From JANMDU01 sp043777675 (GTDB lineage Bacteria > Pseudomonadota > Gammaproteobacteria > Burkholderiales > Burkholderiaceae_C), in contig JAYWHR010000072.1 of assembly GCA_043777675.1 (NCBI GenBank), positions 22,693 through 86,692 on the forward strand: 64,000 nucleotides of DNA, read 5' to 3'. A program made the position numbers and the translations under genes. This document shows, piece after piece, positions 27,085 to 35,693 of the stretch (position 1 is its first letter; each line of letters begins with the position of its first letter). Below the pieces are notes generated by a model, which was not told where the DNA came from, ran no database searches, and was given only the letters and a program-made list of their open reading frames with translations.

Positions 27085-27428
27085 TGGCCATCAGTTCTAG
27101 AGCGCAGCCTAAACGCGGCGATATTTGGTTGTGTGACCTCAACCCCACACGCGGGCGCGAGCAAGCAGGCACGCGCCCTGTGTTCGTGCTCTCTGCGGCA
27201 GACGATTCGTTAAGCATTGTTTTACCCATCAGCCAAGGCATCACATTGGCACGAAGCGCAGGCTTCGCCGTTTCGCTGACCGGCTCTGGTATGGACACGC
27301 AAGGCGTGATCATCTGCAACCAACCGCGCACCGTGGCATTGAAAGAACGTAACGGCAAACGCATTGAACAATCGCCAGATTTCATCGTGGATGAGGTTTT
27401 GGCAAGAATAGCGCCCTTGGTGACTTGA
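27084..27428 (+). CDS. MazF/PemK-family endoribonuclease toxin
   Basis: 114 residues. RGDIWLCDLNPTRGREQAGTRP (start of the fold), FVLSAADDSLSIVLPIS and GVIICNQPRTVALKER carry the MazF pattern, including the conserved Arg and Thr/Ser region that cuts mRNA at short sequence motifs. Length is typical. It overlaps the antitoxin by one base, and its TGA overlaps the ATG of the GMC oxidoreductase (TGATG), so toxin translation runs straight into a metabolic gene, which is unusual. Confidence 0.9.
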   Translation: MAISSRAQPKRGDIWLCDLNPTRGREQAGTRPVFVLSAADDSLSIVLPISQGITLARSAGFAVSLTGSGMDTQGVIICNQPRTVALKERNGKRIEQSPDFIVDEVLARIAPLVT

Positions 27429-29149
27429 TGCATCCCTCAACCTACGACTACATCATCATCGGCGCAGGCACGGCGGGCTGTTTGTTGGCCAACCGGCTGA
27501 GCGCTGATAAGAATAAGCGCGTGCTTCTCATTGAAGCAGGCCAAGCAGACAACTACCACTGGATTCACATTCCCGTAGGCTACCTGTATTGCATCGGCAA
27601 TCCGCGCACGGATTGGCTGTATCAAACGGAGAAAGATGCGGGCTTGAATGGGCGCTCGCTGCGCTATCCGCGCGGCAAGGTCTTGGGTGGGTGCAGTTCG
27701 ATCAACGGCATGATTTACATGCGTGGTCAAGCGCGTGATTACGACAGTTGGGCGGCGACTACTGGTGATGAAGCATGGAGCTGGAAGAGCAGCTTGCCAG
27801 ATTTCATGGCGCATGAAGATCACTATAAATTAGATAGCGCTACCCGCAGTAAACATCCCGGCCAACTGCCTGAAAGCGTTCAAAAATTTGCTGCTTTGCA
27901 TGGTCATCGCCGCAACACTGGTGCAGGCAAAAGCACAGGCGAATGGCGCATTGAAAAGCAGCGCCTGTCTTGGGATATTTTGGATGCCTTCGCGCTCGCA
28001 GCGCAGCAAGCAGGCATTCCTGCGAGTGAAGATTTCAATACCGGCGACAACGAAGGTGTTGGCTATTTTGAAGTCAATCAAAAAAACGGTTTTCGTTGGA
28101 ATGCGGCCAAAGCTTTTTTGCGCCCCACGACCTATAACAGACACAATTTTCAGATGTGGACAGGGGCACACGTCTCGCGGCTGATGCTGGAGAGTCTGCC
28201 CAGTGGCGAGCAACGCTGCACGGGCGTGCAGGTGTGGACAGGCAAAGAATTACTCACCGCGAATGCTGCCAGCGAAGTGATATTGTGTGCAGGCGCCGTG
28301 GGAAGCCCGCAGATTTTGCAGCTTTCGGGTATTGGCGATGCAGCATCTTTGCACAAGGTTGGCATCACGCCACAAGTCGACTTAAAAGGCGTGGGTGCAA
28401 ATCTGCAAGATCATCTGCAAATTCGTGCCGTGTACAAAGTGCAAGGCGCGAAAACGCTTAATACCGTGGCCAATTCGCTTTGGGGCAAGGCGATGATCGG
28501 TTTGGAATATGCGCTTACTCGCTCTGGCCCGATGAGCATGGCACCCAGCCAGCTCGGTGCTTTTACGCGCTCTGATCCAAGTCAGCTGCATGCCAATTTG
28601 GAATATCACGTACAGCCGCTCAGCCTCAATGCATTTGGTGAGCCGCTACACGGCTTCCCGGCGTTTACAGCGAGCGTCTGCAATCTGAATCCAACGAGTC
28701 GCGGAACTGTTCTGCTCAAAACCAATCGGTTTGAAGACGCGCCGGCCATTGCGCCGAATTATTTGAGCACCGATGCAGACAGGCAAGTGGCTGCAGACAG
28801 CCTCCGCGTGACGCGCCGCATCGCATCTCAGCCGGCACTTGCGAAATACAAGCCCGAAGAATTCAAGCCCGGGCTGCAATACCAAAGCGATGAAGAGTTG
28901 GCAAAATTAGCAGGTGATATTGCTACAACGATTTTCCACCCAGTAGGCACTGCCAAGATGGGGCGCGATGATGACGCGATGGCGGTGGTCGATTCACATC
29001 TTCGCGTGCGCGACGGACGAGGTGGAAAAATCTCAGGCCTGCGCGTGGTGGATGCCAGCGTGATGCCCAGCATCACCAGCGGCAACACGAATTCTCCGAC
29101 CCTCATGATTGCCGAAAAAGCCGCGCGCTGGATTGCGCAAGGGTTTTGA
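27428..29149 (+). CDS. GMC-family FAD-dependent oxidoreductase
   Basis: 573 residues from the ATG at 27428. The FAD dinucleotide motif is YIIIGAGTAGCLLANRLS (~8-25). GMC signature 1 is RGKVLGGCSSINGMIYMRGQ (~77-96) and signature 2 is GAVGSPQILQLSGIG (~290). The C-terminal active-site region is DASVMPSITSGNTNSPTLMI. It oxidises an alcohol to an aldehyde; choline or another primary alcohol is possible. The gene follows the toxin with a start-stop overlap, and with mmsA may form an alcohol-aldehyde-CoA catabolic set split by the toxin pair. A weak repeat copy lies near residues 135-148. Confidence 0.9.
   Translation: MHPSTYDYIIIGAGTAGCLLANRLSADKNKRVLLIEAGQADNYHWIHIPVGYLYCIGNPRTDWLYQTEKDAGLNGRSLRYPRGKVLGGCSSINGMIYMRGQARDYDSWAATTGDEAWSWKSSLPDFMAHEDHYKLDSATRSKHPGQLPESVQKFAALHGHRRNTGAGKSTGEWRIEKQRLSWDILDAFALAAQQAGIPASEDFNTGDNEGVGYFEVNQKNGFRWNAAKAFLRPTTYNRHNFQMWTGAHVSRLMLESLPSGEQRCTGVQVWTGKELLTANAASEVILCAGAVGSPQILQLSGIGDAASLHKVGITPQVDLKGVGANLQDHLQIRAVYKVQGAKTLNTVANSLWGKAMIGLEYALTRSGPMSMAPSQLGAFTRSDPSQLHANLEYHVQPLSLNAFGEPLHGFPAFTASVCNLNPTSRGTVLLKTNRFEDAPAIAPNYLSTDADRQVAADSLRVTRRIASQPALAKYKPEEFKPGLQYQSDEELAKLAGDIATTIFHPVGTAKMGRDDDAMAVVDSHLRVRDGRGGKISGLRVVDASVMPSITSGNTNSPTLMIAEKAARWIAQGF
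27825..27872 (+). repeat. Dispersed repeat, diverged copy 8 (inside GMC oxidoreductase)
   Basis: GATAGCGCTACCCGCAGTAA followed by ACATCCCGGCCAACTGCC keeps the spacing of the core but is diverged. In frame as LDSATRSKHPGQ. Confidence 0.45.
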
Positions 29150-29189
29150 GAAAAGTAAATGAAGCAGCAGGGAAAATCCTGATGTTCAG

Positions 29190-29338
29190 GTATTGTTATC
29201 TGCACTACATTCAAACCACTTCTGTTTGGCACTGCCAAACAAGAGGGCTTGAGGAGACACACCAGTGACCAGCGCCGCGCATCCACGGCACGGGTTGCAC
29301 CCAAAGCCAGCCGTTATCCGGCTGGCTTTTTTCTTTTC
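29190..29338 (+). ncRNA. Possible short transcript with hairpins and a mini-ORF
   Basis: After the GMC gene there is a perfect hairpin (GTTTGGC ACT GCCAAAC, 29224-29240), then GAGGAG followed by a GTG (29265) that opens a short frame (TSAAHPRHGLHPKPAV...). A strong terminator follows at once (29304-29338). The next gene is on the other strand, so this is not a leader for it. It may be a small RNA, a small protein message, or just the 3' UTR of the GMC gene. Confidence 0.3.
29304..29338 (+). terminator. Rho-independent terminator
   Basis: AAAGCCAGCC GTTAT GGCTGGCTTT-type stem followed by TTTCTTTT. It ends the mmsA-mazEF-GMC transcript and, as the stem is symmetric, may also serve the converging GGDEF gene. 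Confidence 0.85.
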
Positions 29339-29364
29339 AAGAGTCTTTCAAGCATGCGGCTGCG

Positions 29365-30639
29365 TTAGCGCAGGGCTGCAGATTTCAGATCAAGGGCTTT
29401 GCGTGATGCATCATCAAAAATGGCTGCTCTTGAGGGAAATTGCCTAGCTGCTTTGGCCAAAACAGAGGTTTGATGCAACGCATTCTGCGCAATAGAAAAA
29501 CTGTCGTATTCGCTGGCGCTCTCGTTGTTGCGAGATGAGCGCGAGAGCGCCGCATGGCGGTGGCTAACGCGTGCAATGCCTACGCCGATATCGGCCTGAA
29601 AGTCATGCGCATTGACGGTATTGGCATTGAGCAAATAAGGCCTGCGCACGCCAGCCGATAAGCGCAGCCCTAAGCTGCGCAGATAGCGTGGCTTGTCAAC
29701 GCTGTCGAGCACAATCACGAAGCTGGTATCACTGTAGCGGCCTAAAGCGGATACCGAGCCGCCCAATTTGCGAACTCGCGAGGCCATGCCGTAGATCACT
29801 TGTTCTATCCCGTGGTGGCCAAACTGTTGCCGCAGCATCGATGTGTTGTAGATTTCCACGCCGATCAGTGCCAGCTCTTTGCGGTTACGTTTGGCACGAG
29901 CAATAGCATCATCTATTTGCCGAATAAATGCAGCTCCCGTCCACAACTGCGTGAGCAGATCTTTATCGCGGCTCATCGCAAGCGCTTGACCCATGCGCTT
30001 GATGTCGCTGTAGCGGCGCCTCACAGCGTGGCAAATCAAAACGACGTACAACGAGGCACAAAGGGCAGAAACGCTCTGAAATAAATGGTTGTCTCGAAAC
30101 ATGCCAAGAGGTAGGCCATACAGTCCGAGTACAGCGAAGAGTAAAGCCAAACACGCCACAGCCATCGGCATGGCAAAGCTATCACCCAAAAGCCAAGCGC
30201 GTAATGAAAGCCAAAACGCAACGAGTGCCGACAAAATTGCACCCAAGAACACCACTTCCAAAGCGCGCTGTTGATCGGGCCAAAACGGCGCTACCAATAA
30301 GCAAATGCAAAGTGCCACCACACCGAGCAAACCTCGATCAACAATGACATCCCTTTGCTCGGCACGCAAGAAATTGCGCAAGCCTAGCGAGCTGTAAGCG
30401 GCAGAAAATGCACCGACGCCCATCACCAAATCTGCTTCTTGAACACGCGTCAGTCCCGAGAAAAGCAGGGCACCTAAGCCGCTACCAAACAGCACCAGTC
30501 CACCACAACTTAGCACCAGAAGCATGGTTTGCAAGCCCACCAACGAGCGGTGATAGAGGGCGTAAAAAAGACTTAAACCGGCATAAGACAGATAAATGCC
30601 AATGCACCCGCTCCACAAGGCCACTTCAAAGTAGCTCAT
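29365..30639 (-). CDS. Membrane protein with degenerate GGDEF domain
   Basis: 424 residues. Six or more N-terminal membrane helices (~5-210) precede a GGDEF-like domain (~225-400). The lead motif reads DLLTQLWTGAAF where active enzymes have D.LTGL.NR..F. The active-site loop reads GRYSDTSFVIVL where GGDEF would be expected. Both losses indicate that cyclic-di-GMP synthesis is very unlikely; it may act as a sensor or bind GTP. No EAL domain is present. It is a single gene facing the GMC gene. Confidence 0.75.
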   Translation of the reverse strand: MSYFEVALWSGCIGIYLSYAGLSLFYALYHRSLVGLQTMLLVLSCGGLVLFGSGLGALLFSGLTRVQEADLVMGVGAFSAAYSSLGLRNFLRAEQRDVIVDRGLLGVVALCICLLVAPFWPDQQRALEVVFLGAILSALVAFWLSLRAWLLGDSFAMPMAVACLALLFAVLGLYGLPLGMFRDNHLFQSVSALCASLYVVLICHAVRRRYSDIKRMGQALAMSRDKDLLTQLWTGAAFIRQIDDAIARAKRNRKELALIGVEIYNTSMLRQQFGHHGIEQVIYGMASRVRKLGGSVSALGRYSDTSFVIVLDSVDKPRYLRSLGLRLSAGVRRPYLLNANTVNAHDFQADIGVGIARVSHRHAALSRSSRNNESASEYDSFSIAQNALHQTSVLAKAARQFPSRAAIFDDASRKALDLKSAALR

Positions 30640-30908
30640 ATCTTCCTCGGCAATACGCGGGAACGAAAGCGCCGTAAGGTAGTAAACATTTGATGCATTA
30701 GAAACATTTTAAGCGTTGACAACGTTGGTCATGCCTGTTGATTCGCAAGTCCGGTAAGAAATGGCATGCCCAGCCAAGGACTAGACGCCTAACACCTGCA
30801 CATTAAAAATGATGACCGCCCAGCCGTGGCCGGTCTATGTAAGAACCAGGGCATCAAAACCTCATCCGCGCTATGATGCTCGGTTGACTTTTTGAAATTG
30901 AAAACACT

Positions 30909-33900
30909 GTGAATTCTCCTTCCGATGGCACTTATTTAGGCCAAGCTATACATACGCACATCAGCATTCGTGGCGCGCGGACGCACAATTTGAAGAATGT
31001 TGATTTGGATATTCCGCGTAATCAATTGGTGGTGATCACCGGCTTGTCGGGCTCTGGAAAATCGTCGCTCGCATTTGACACGCTGTATGCCGAGGGGCAG
31101 CGGCGGTATGTGGAGAGTTTGTCGACTTATGCGCGGCAGTTTTTGCAGCTGATGGATAAGCCGGATGTGGATGTGATTGAGGGGCTTTCGCCGGCGATTT
31201 CGATTGAGCAAAAGGCGACCAGCCACAACCCGCGCTCGACCGTGGGCACAGTGACGGAGATTCACGACTATTTGCGTTTGCTCTTTGCCCGTGCGGGGAC
31301 GCCGCATTGCCCAGATCATTTGCTGCCTTTGCTGTCGCAAACCGTCTCGCAGATGGTGGATGCTGTGCTGGCATGGCCGCACGATACCAAGGTGATGATT
31401 CTTGCGCCGCTTGCGCGGGAGAAGAAGGGTGAGTTTGCAGATGTGTTTGAGGATATGCAGGCGCGGGGCTATGTGCGTTTTCGGGTGGATGGGCAGATGT
31501 ATGAGTTTGACGCTTTGCCGAAACTGAAGAAAACTGAGAAGCACGATATTGATGTGGTGATTGATCGCCTGAAGGTCAAACCTGAGATGAAGCAGCGGCT
31601 GGCGGAGAGCTTTGAAGCGGCGCTGCGCTTGGCAGAAGGCAGAGCCATTGCGTTGAATATGGATTATGAAATTGATAGCAATCTACGCAGCAAACACGCC
31701 GGCGATACGACGAAAAAGTCTAAAAATTCACAAGAAAATGAGCTAGTTTCCGAGCAATGGTTCAACGCGAAGTTTGCTTGCCCCATCTGCGCTTTCACGA
31801 TCGGCGAGCTTGAGCCGCGCCTTTTCTCCTTCAACTCTCCCGTGGGCGCATGCGAGACGTGTGACGGCATTGGCATGATGGAATTTTTTGATCCGAATCG
31901 GATCGTGGCATTTCCATCGCTCTCGCTTGCCAGTGGCGCGATCAAGGGCTGGGATCGGCGCAATGGTTACTATTTCGCGTTGATCGAATCGATGGCTAAG
32001 CATTACAAATTTGATGTCGAGAAGCCGTTTGAAGAGCTGCCAGAGAACGTACAGCTCGCTATTTTGCAGGGCAGTGGCGAAGAAGAGATTGCTTTCAGTT
32101 ACACGATGGAGAGTGGCAGCTTCGCGGGCAAGAAGATGAAGAAGAAGCATCCGTTTGAGGGCATCATTCACAACATGGAGCGGCGGTATAGAGAAACCGA
32201 GTCTGCTCTCGTGCGCGAAGATTTGGCGCGCTATCGGCATACGCAGCCTTGCACGGCTTGCGAGGGTACGCGCTTGAAGCGCGAGGCGCGCAATGTGCGA
32301 CTGGTGGATTCCTCGGATGCAGCGCAATCGAAGACGATCAGCCAAATCGGCAGCGCCACATTGATCGAAGCGCAGCACTATTTTGAGACTTTGAAGATGA
32401 CAGGCGCGAAGGCCGAGATTGCCAGCAAGGTCATCAAAGAAATTGCTTCACGCCTCAAATTCTTAAATGATGTGGGCTTGAGTTATTTGAGCCTCTCGCG
32501 CAGTGCCGAGACTTTGTCTGGCGGTGAATCGCAGCGCATTCGGCTTGCATCGCAAATCGGCAGCGGGCTCACGGGTGTGATGTATGTGTTGGATGAGCCG
32601 AGCATTGGCCTGCATCAGAGGGATAACGATCGGTTGATCAGCACGTTGAAACATCTGCGCAATTTGGGCAACAGCGTCATCGTCGTTGAGCACGATGAAG
32701 ACATGATTCGTGCGGCGGATTATGTGGTGGATATTGGCCTGGGCGCAGGCATCCATGGCGGGCGCATCATCGCGCAGGGCACGGCCAAGCAGATTGAAGA
32801 CAACGCCGAGTCGCTTACCGGGCAATTCTTGAAAGGCACGCGGCAGATCGCTGTGCCAGAGCAGCGCGGTAAATGGCTACCGCATCAAATCAAAGCGCCT
32901 GTCGTTTATGCGGCCAAATCACGTTACCCCGAGCGCACCTACAAGAAGAAAGAGCCTACCGTTAAAGCTGATGAAAAGTTTCAGCTCCTTCGCTTGATGG
33001 GCGCAACGGGCAACAACTTGAAAAACGTGACAGTAGATTTTCCCGTTGGCCTCATGACCTGCGTGACTGGCGTGTCCGGCTCAGGCAAATCTACGCTCGT
33101 CAACGACACGCTGCACAAAGCCATAGCCCGCAGCCTGTATCGCAGCCATGATGAGCCTGCCGCGTATGAAAGTATTGAAGGCTTAGAGCACTTCGACAAA
33201 GTGATCAACGTCGATCAATCCCCAATTGGTCGCACGCCGCGCTCCAACCCTGCAACGTATACCGGCCTCTTCACACCCATTCGTGAGCTGCTCGCTGAAA
33301 TGCCAGTCGCCCGAGAGCGCGGCTATGGCGCGGGGCGCTTTAGCTTCAACGTGGCCGGCGGTCGCTGTGAGGCTTGTCAGGGTGACGGCGTGGTGAAAGT
33401 AGAAATGCACTTTTTGCCCGATGTGTATGTGCCCTGCGATGTGTGCAAAGGTTTGCGCTACAACCGCGAAACTCTAGAAGTGCTCTACAAAGGCAAAAAC
33501 ATCGCGGCCATGCTCGACCTCACCGTAGGCGATGCCTTCGAGTTCTTCAAAACTGTGCCCACGATCGCCCGCAAGCTGCAAACTTTGCTTGACGTGGGCC
33601 TCAGCTATATCCGCCTCGGCCAAAGCGCCACCACGCTCTCCGGCGGTGAAGCCCAGCGCGTCAAGCTTGCGCTCGAACTCTCGAAACGCGATACCGGCCG
33701 CACGCTTTACATCTTGGACGAGCCCACCACCGGCCTGCACTTTGCAGACATTGAGCTCCTTCTCAAAGTCTTGCACCAGTTGCGCGACGCCGGCAACACC
33801 ATCGTCATCATCGAACACAACCTAGACGTGATCAAAACCGCCGATTGGCTCATCGACATGGGGCCAGAAGGTGGCTCAGGCGGTGGGCAAGTGGTGGCTA

Positions 33901-33974
33901 CTGGCACGCCGGAGCAGGTGGCGCAAAGTGAAGCGAGTTATACGGGGAAGTATTTGGCGAGGTTGCTTGGCTAG
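30909..33974 (+). CDS. uvrA: Excinuclease ABC subunit A
   Basis: 1021 residues from a GTG at 30909, somewhat longer than the usual 940-970. Damage-recognition ATPase of nucleotide excision repair. Domains: Walker A GLSGSGKSSLAF (~45), first zinc module CPICAFTIGELEPRLFSF...CETCDG, CTACEGTRLKREA, ABC signature LSGGESQRIRLASQIG, second Walker A GVSGSGKSTLVNDT (~720), zinc finger CEACQGDGVVKVEMHF...CDVCKG, and second signature LSGGEAQRVKLALEL. An insert near 255-275 (IDSNLRSKHAGDTTKKSKNS) just before the first zinc module matches a dispersed-repeat copy and partly explains the extra length. Confidence 0.97.
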   Translation: MNSPSDGTYLGQAIHTHISIRGARTHNLKNVDLDIPRNQLVVITGLSGSGKSSLAFDTLYAEGQRRYVESLSTYARQFLQLMDKPDVDVIEGLSPAISIEQKATSHNPRSTVGTVTEIHDYLRLLFARAGTPHCPDHLLPLLSQTVSQMVDAVLAWPHDTKVMILAPLAREKKGEFADVFEDMQARGYVRFRVDGQMYEFDALPKLKKTEKHDIDVVIDRLKVKPEMKQRLAESFEAALRLAEGRAIALNMDYEIDSNLRSKHAGDTTKKSKNSQENELVSEQWFNAKFACPICAFTIGELEPRLFSFNSPVGACETCDGIGMMEFFDPNRIVAFPSLSLASGAIKGWDRRNGYYFALIESMAKHYKFDVEKPFEELPENVQLAILQGSGEEEIAFSYTMESGSFAGKKMKKKHPFEGIIHNMERRYRETESALVREDLARYRHTQPCTACEGTRLKREARNVRLVDSSDAAQSKTISQIGSATLIEAQHYFETLKMTGAKAEIASKVIKEIASRLKFLNDVGLSYLSLSRSAETLSGGESQRIRLASQIGSGLTGVMYVLDEPSIGLHQRDNDRLISTLKHLRNLGNSVIVVEHDEDMIRAADYVVDIGLGAGIHGGRIIAQGTAKQIEDNAESLTGQFLKGTRQIAVPEQRGKWLPHQIKAPVVYAAKSRYPERTYKKKEPTVKADEKFQLLRLMGATGNNLKNVTVDFPVGLMTCVTGVSGSGKSTLVNDTLHKAIARSLYRSHDEPAAYESIEGLEHFDKVINVDQSPIGRTPRSNPATYTGLFTPIRELLAEMPVARERGYGAGRFSFNVAGGRCEACQGDGVVKVEMHFLPDVYVPCDVCKGLRYNRETLEVLYKGKNIAAMLDLTVGDAFEFFKTVPTIARKLQTLLDVGLSYIRLGQSATTLSGGEAQRVKLALELSKRDTGRTLYILDEPTTGLHFADIELLLKVLHQLRDAGNTIVIIEHNLDVIKTADWLIDMGPEGGSGGGQVVATGTPEQVAQSEASYTGKYLARLLG
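31668..31732 (+). repeat. Dispersed repeat, copy 9 (inside uvrA)
   Basis: TTGATAGCAATCTACGCAGC followed by AAACACGCCGGCGATACGAC and an A-rich tail. It is in frame, giving IDSNLRSKHAGDTTKKSK. Confidence 0.6.
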
Positions 33975-34612
33975 TGATGCGGTGACAAAGTGTTGAGCAG
34001 TCGCACCAATCTCCGCTGCTTTGAGGCAGCCCATCCGATGCGGCTTTACGTCTGGCTCCATGTCCTCCGGCGGGAATTGGCGTTGCCTTCTCCGGTTACT
34101 CCCCTTGCCCGCCTCCCCCTTTACTTACGCCAGCCGCCCCGGCTACTTTGGCGGGCGTTTGAGCCAAACAAAGAACCCGTGCGATGTGATATTCAACCTT
34201 ATGTTGCCGCCGCAAAAGGCGAAATTCAGAGCTTGACAAGCTTAACGAAATTATCCAAAATAACCGCTTTCGATCCTCTTGTCTTTTGACAAACAAGAGA
34301 CTTTTCTGGCGAAAGCGTAGTCCATGGCAACGATAAATAAAGTCATCCTTCTTGGAAATATAGGAAGAGACCCGGGGATAAGGTATTTACCGACATTTAA
34401 TCGCTTGGCGGATGTTGAGGCGGTTAGGGCAGCGAATTGCTTGACGCTCAATCAATTGATCCAAAGCCATGCTGCTTCAACAATACAGCCTGTAGTTCTG
34501 AGGTCAACACGCCGATTTTTGGGTCTTACTGAAACTCTTGGATTTTTTGGTGCCGCCAAAGTTAACCCGCGCAACGCGCCCTGATACACACATGCCCTGC
34601 GCACCCCCCGCT
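33975..34612. other. Disrupted uvrA-ssb interval
   Basis: This 638-bp stretch has no intact gene. At 34020-34170 lies a GC-rich, pyrimidine-rich block (CTCCGGCGGGAATTGG, CCCGCCTCCCCCTTTACT, GGCTACTTTGGCGGGCG) with no convincing frame. At 34324 an ssb start appears and is lost after ~23 codons. The rest, up to the antitoxin, is A/T-richer with no recognisable gene. In related genomes as I recall them, an MFS gene and complete ssb follow uvrA. Confidence 0.5.
34324..34395 (+). pseudogene. ssb: ssb remnant (first ~23 codons of single-stranded DNA-binding protein)
   Basis: The frame starting ATG at 34324 reads MATINKVILLGNIGRDPGIR YLP, which matches the start of bacterial SSB (MASVNKVIIVGNLGRDPE.R). 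After YLP the SSB pattern (gene body of OB fold, acidic tail) is absent and unrelated residues follow to a stop at 34584. It is a truncated remnant. A functional ssb must lie elsewhere, since the gene is essential. Confidence 0.75.
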
Positions 34613-35083
34613 ATGAATACCTTCACCCTTTCCTCTCCGTTTATCAAAGAACCGTTAACGAGTCGCCATGACGCAACTGACAGCCCGTATGCCACCGCCG
34701 CGCAAACTGCCGCTGTGTTTCGCTCGGGTGCACAGTTTCGCCGTGAGCGTATGGACACAGCCGATATGTTGACAACTGACGAAGCTGCAGCTTTGGCGGG
34801 CACATCGCGCGTCACGATCAATGCTTGGATCAAAGCGGGTCGTTGCATTGGTGTGACGCATTTGCGCCGAGGCTTCAAGCTGCCGCGCTGGCAGTTTGAG
34901 CCCACGGTGTGGCCCGTTTTGCAGAATTTGCCTAAGCAACTGGGCACTGCGGATGGTTGGCAACTGTTGACATTTCTAGAATCGCCTTCCATGGCTCTAG
35001 ATGGCCTCACCCCGCGTGCAGCGCTTGAGCAAGGCTTGGCTCCAGAACGTGTTCTTTCTTTGGCAACGGCAGAGTCACATTGA
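34613..35083 (+). CDS. Xre/MbcA/ParS-type antitoxin
   Basis: 156 residues from the ATG at 34613; 34592 and 34538 are also possible starts, and no ribosome site decides. A helix-turn-helix of the DNA-binding type is visible (MLTTDEAAALAGTSRVTINAW, ~53-73). The C-terminal end has the toxin-binding pattern LLTFLESPSMALDGLTPRAA LEQG (DUF2384-like). This combination and the RES gene 10 bp downstream mark it as the antitoxin of an Xre-RES type II pair; it should also repress its own promoter. Confidence 0.78.
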   Translation: MNTFTLSSPFIKEPLTSRHDATDSPYATAAQTAAVFRSGAQFRRERMDTADMLTTDEAAALAGTSRVTINAWIKAGRCIGVTHLRRGFKLPRWQFEPTVWPVLQNLPKQLGTADGWQLLTFLESPSMALDGLTPRAALEQGLAPERVLSLATAESH

Positions 35084-35093
35084 CCCTTGCCTC

Positions 35094-35690
35094 ATGAATG
35101 CAAAAACTCTTTCTTTATCGGGATTCACGCCTCCAATCATTGAGCTTCCTGTAGGCCAAAGCTGGCATCGCGTGCAGCTCACCAAAGCCCTGAAGGGCAG
35201 CGTCAGAGTCTCAGGATTCATTTTGCCGCCAGCAGGCGCACTTGCTGGGCGATTTGATCTGGCGGATGAGACAGTTGCGTATCTCGCAGACAGTGACGCA
35301 ACGACGCTCTACGAGCGATTTTTTCGCCGTGAGACGCGCGCTCTGCATGTAGATCAGTTGAGGATGCGCTCACTTGCCGTGTTTACGACAACAGCGACAC
35401 TGCGACTCGCGGATTTACGCGCATTGCCGGAGCAATTTCCGGTATTGGTATCGCAGCGCTATGAGCTATCTCAGCTCACAGCGCGAACATGCCGTGACCA
35501 AGGTTTGCATGGTTTGCTTTATGCATCAGCTCAACATCCCGAGCATGCATGCCTTTGTCTTTTTAGCGAAGGGATCAGCCGCATGAAGCGCTCAAGTCAA
35601 GTTCCGTTGGTGCAGGCAAGCGCTGGCGCATTGCATAAAGCCGTCGTTATCGCAGCGCGGGGATCGCAAGTGCCACTACTGAGCGATTGA
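35094..35690 (+). CDS. RES-domain toxin (NAD-depleting family)
   Basis: 198 residues from the ATG at 35094, chosen because it lies 10 bp after the antitoxin stop; the longer frame overlaps the antitoxin gene. The RES residues are visible: Arg in WHRVQL and in AGRFDLADETVAYLADSD, Glu in TTLYERFFRRE, and Ser in CLCLFSEG. Characterised RES toxins (MbcT and relatives) hydrolyse or phosphorolyse NAD and stop growth. Size is typical. The pair sits directly next to the broken ssb region, consistent with arrival by horizontal transfer. Confidence 0.8.
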   Translation: MNAKTLSLSGFTPPIIELPVGQSWHRVQLTKALKGSVRVSGFILPPAGALAGRFDLADETVAYLADSDATTLYERFFRRETRALHVDQLRMRSLAVFTTTATLRLADLRALPEQFPVLVSQRYELSQLTARTCRDQGLHGLLYASAQHPEHACLCLFSEGISRMKRSSQVPLVQASAGALHKAVVIAARGSQVPLLSD

Positions 35691-35693
35691 GCC

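Noticed and set aside
35001..35093. Longer start for the RES toxin
   Set aside because: It would overlap the antitoxin gene by 83 bp. The ATG at 35094 gives the usual gene spacing and family length.
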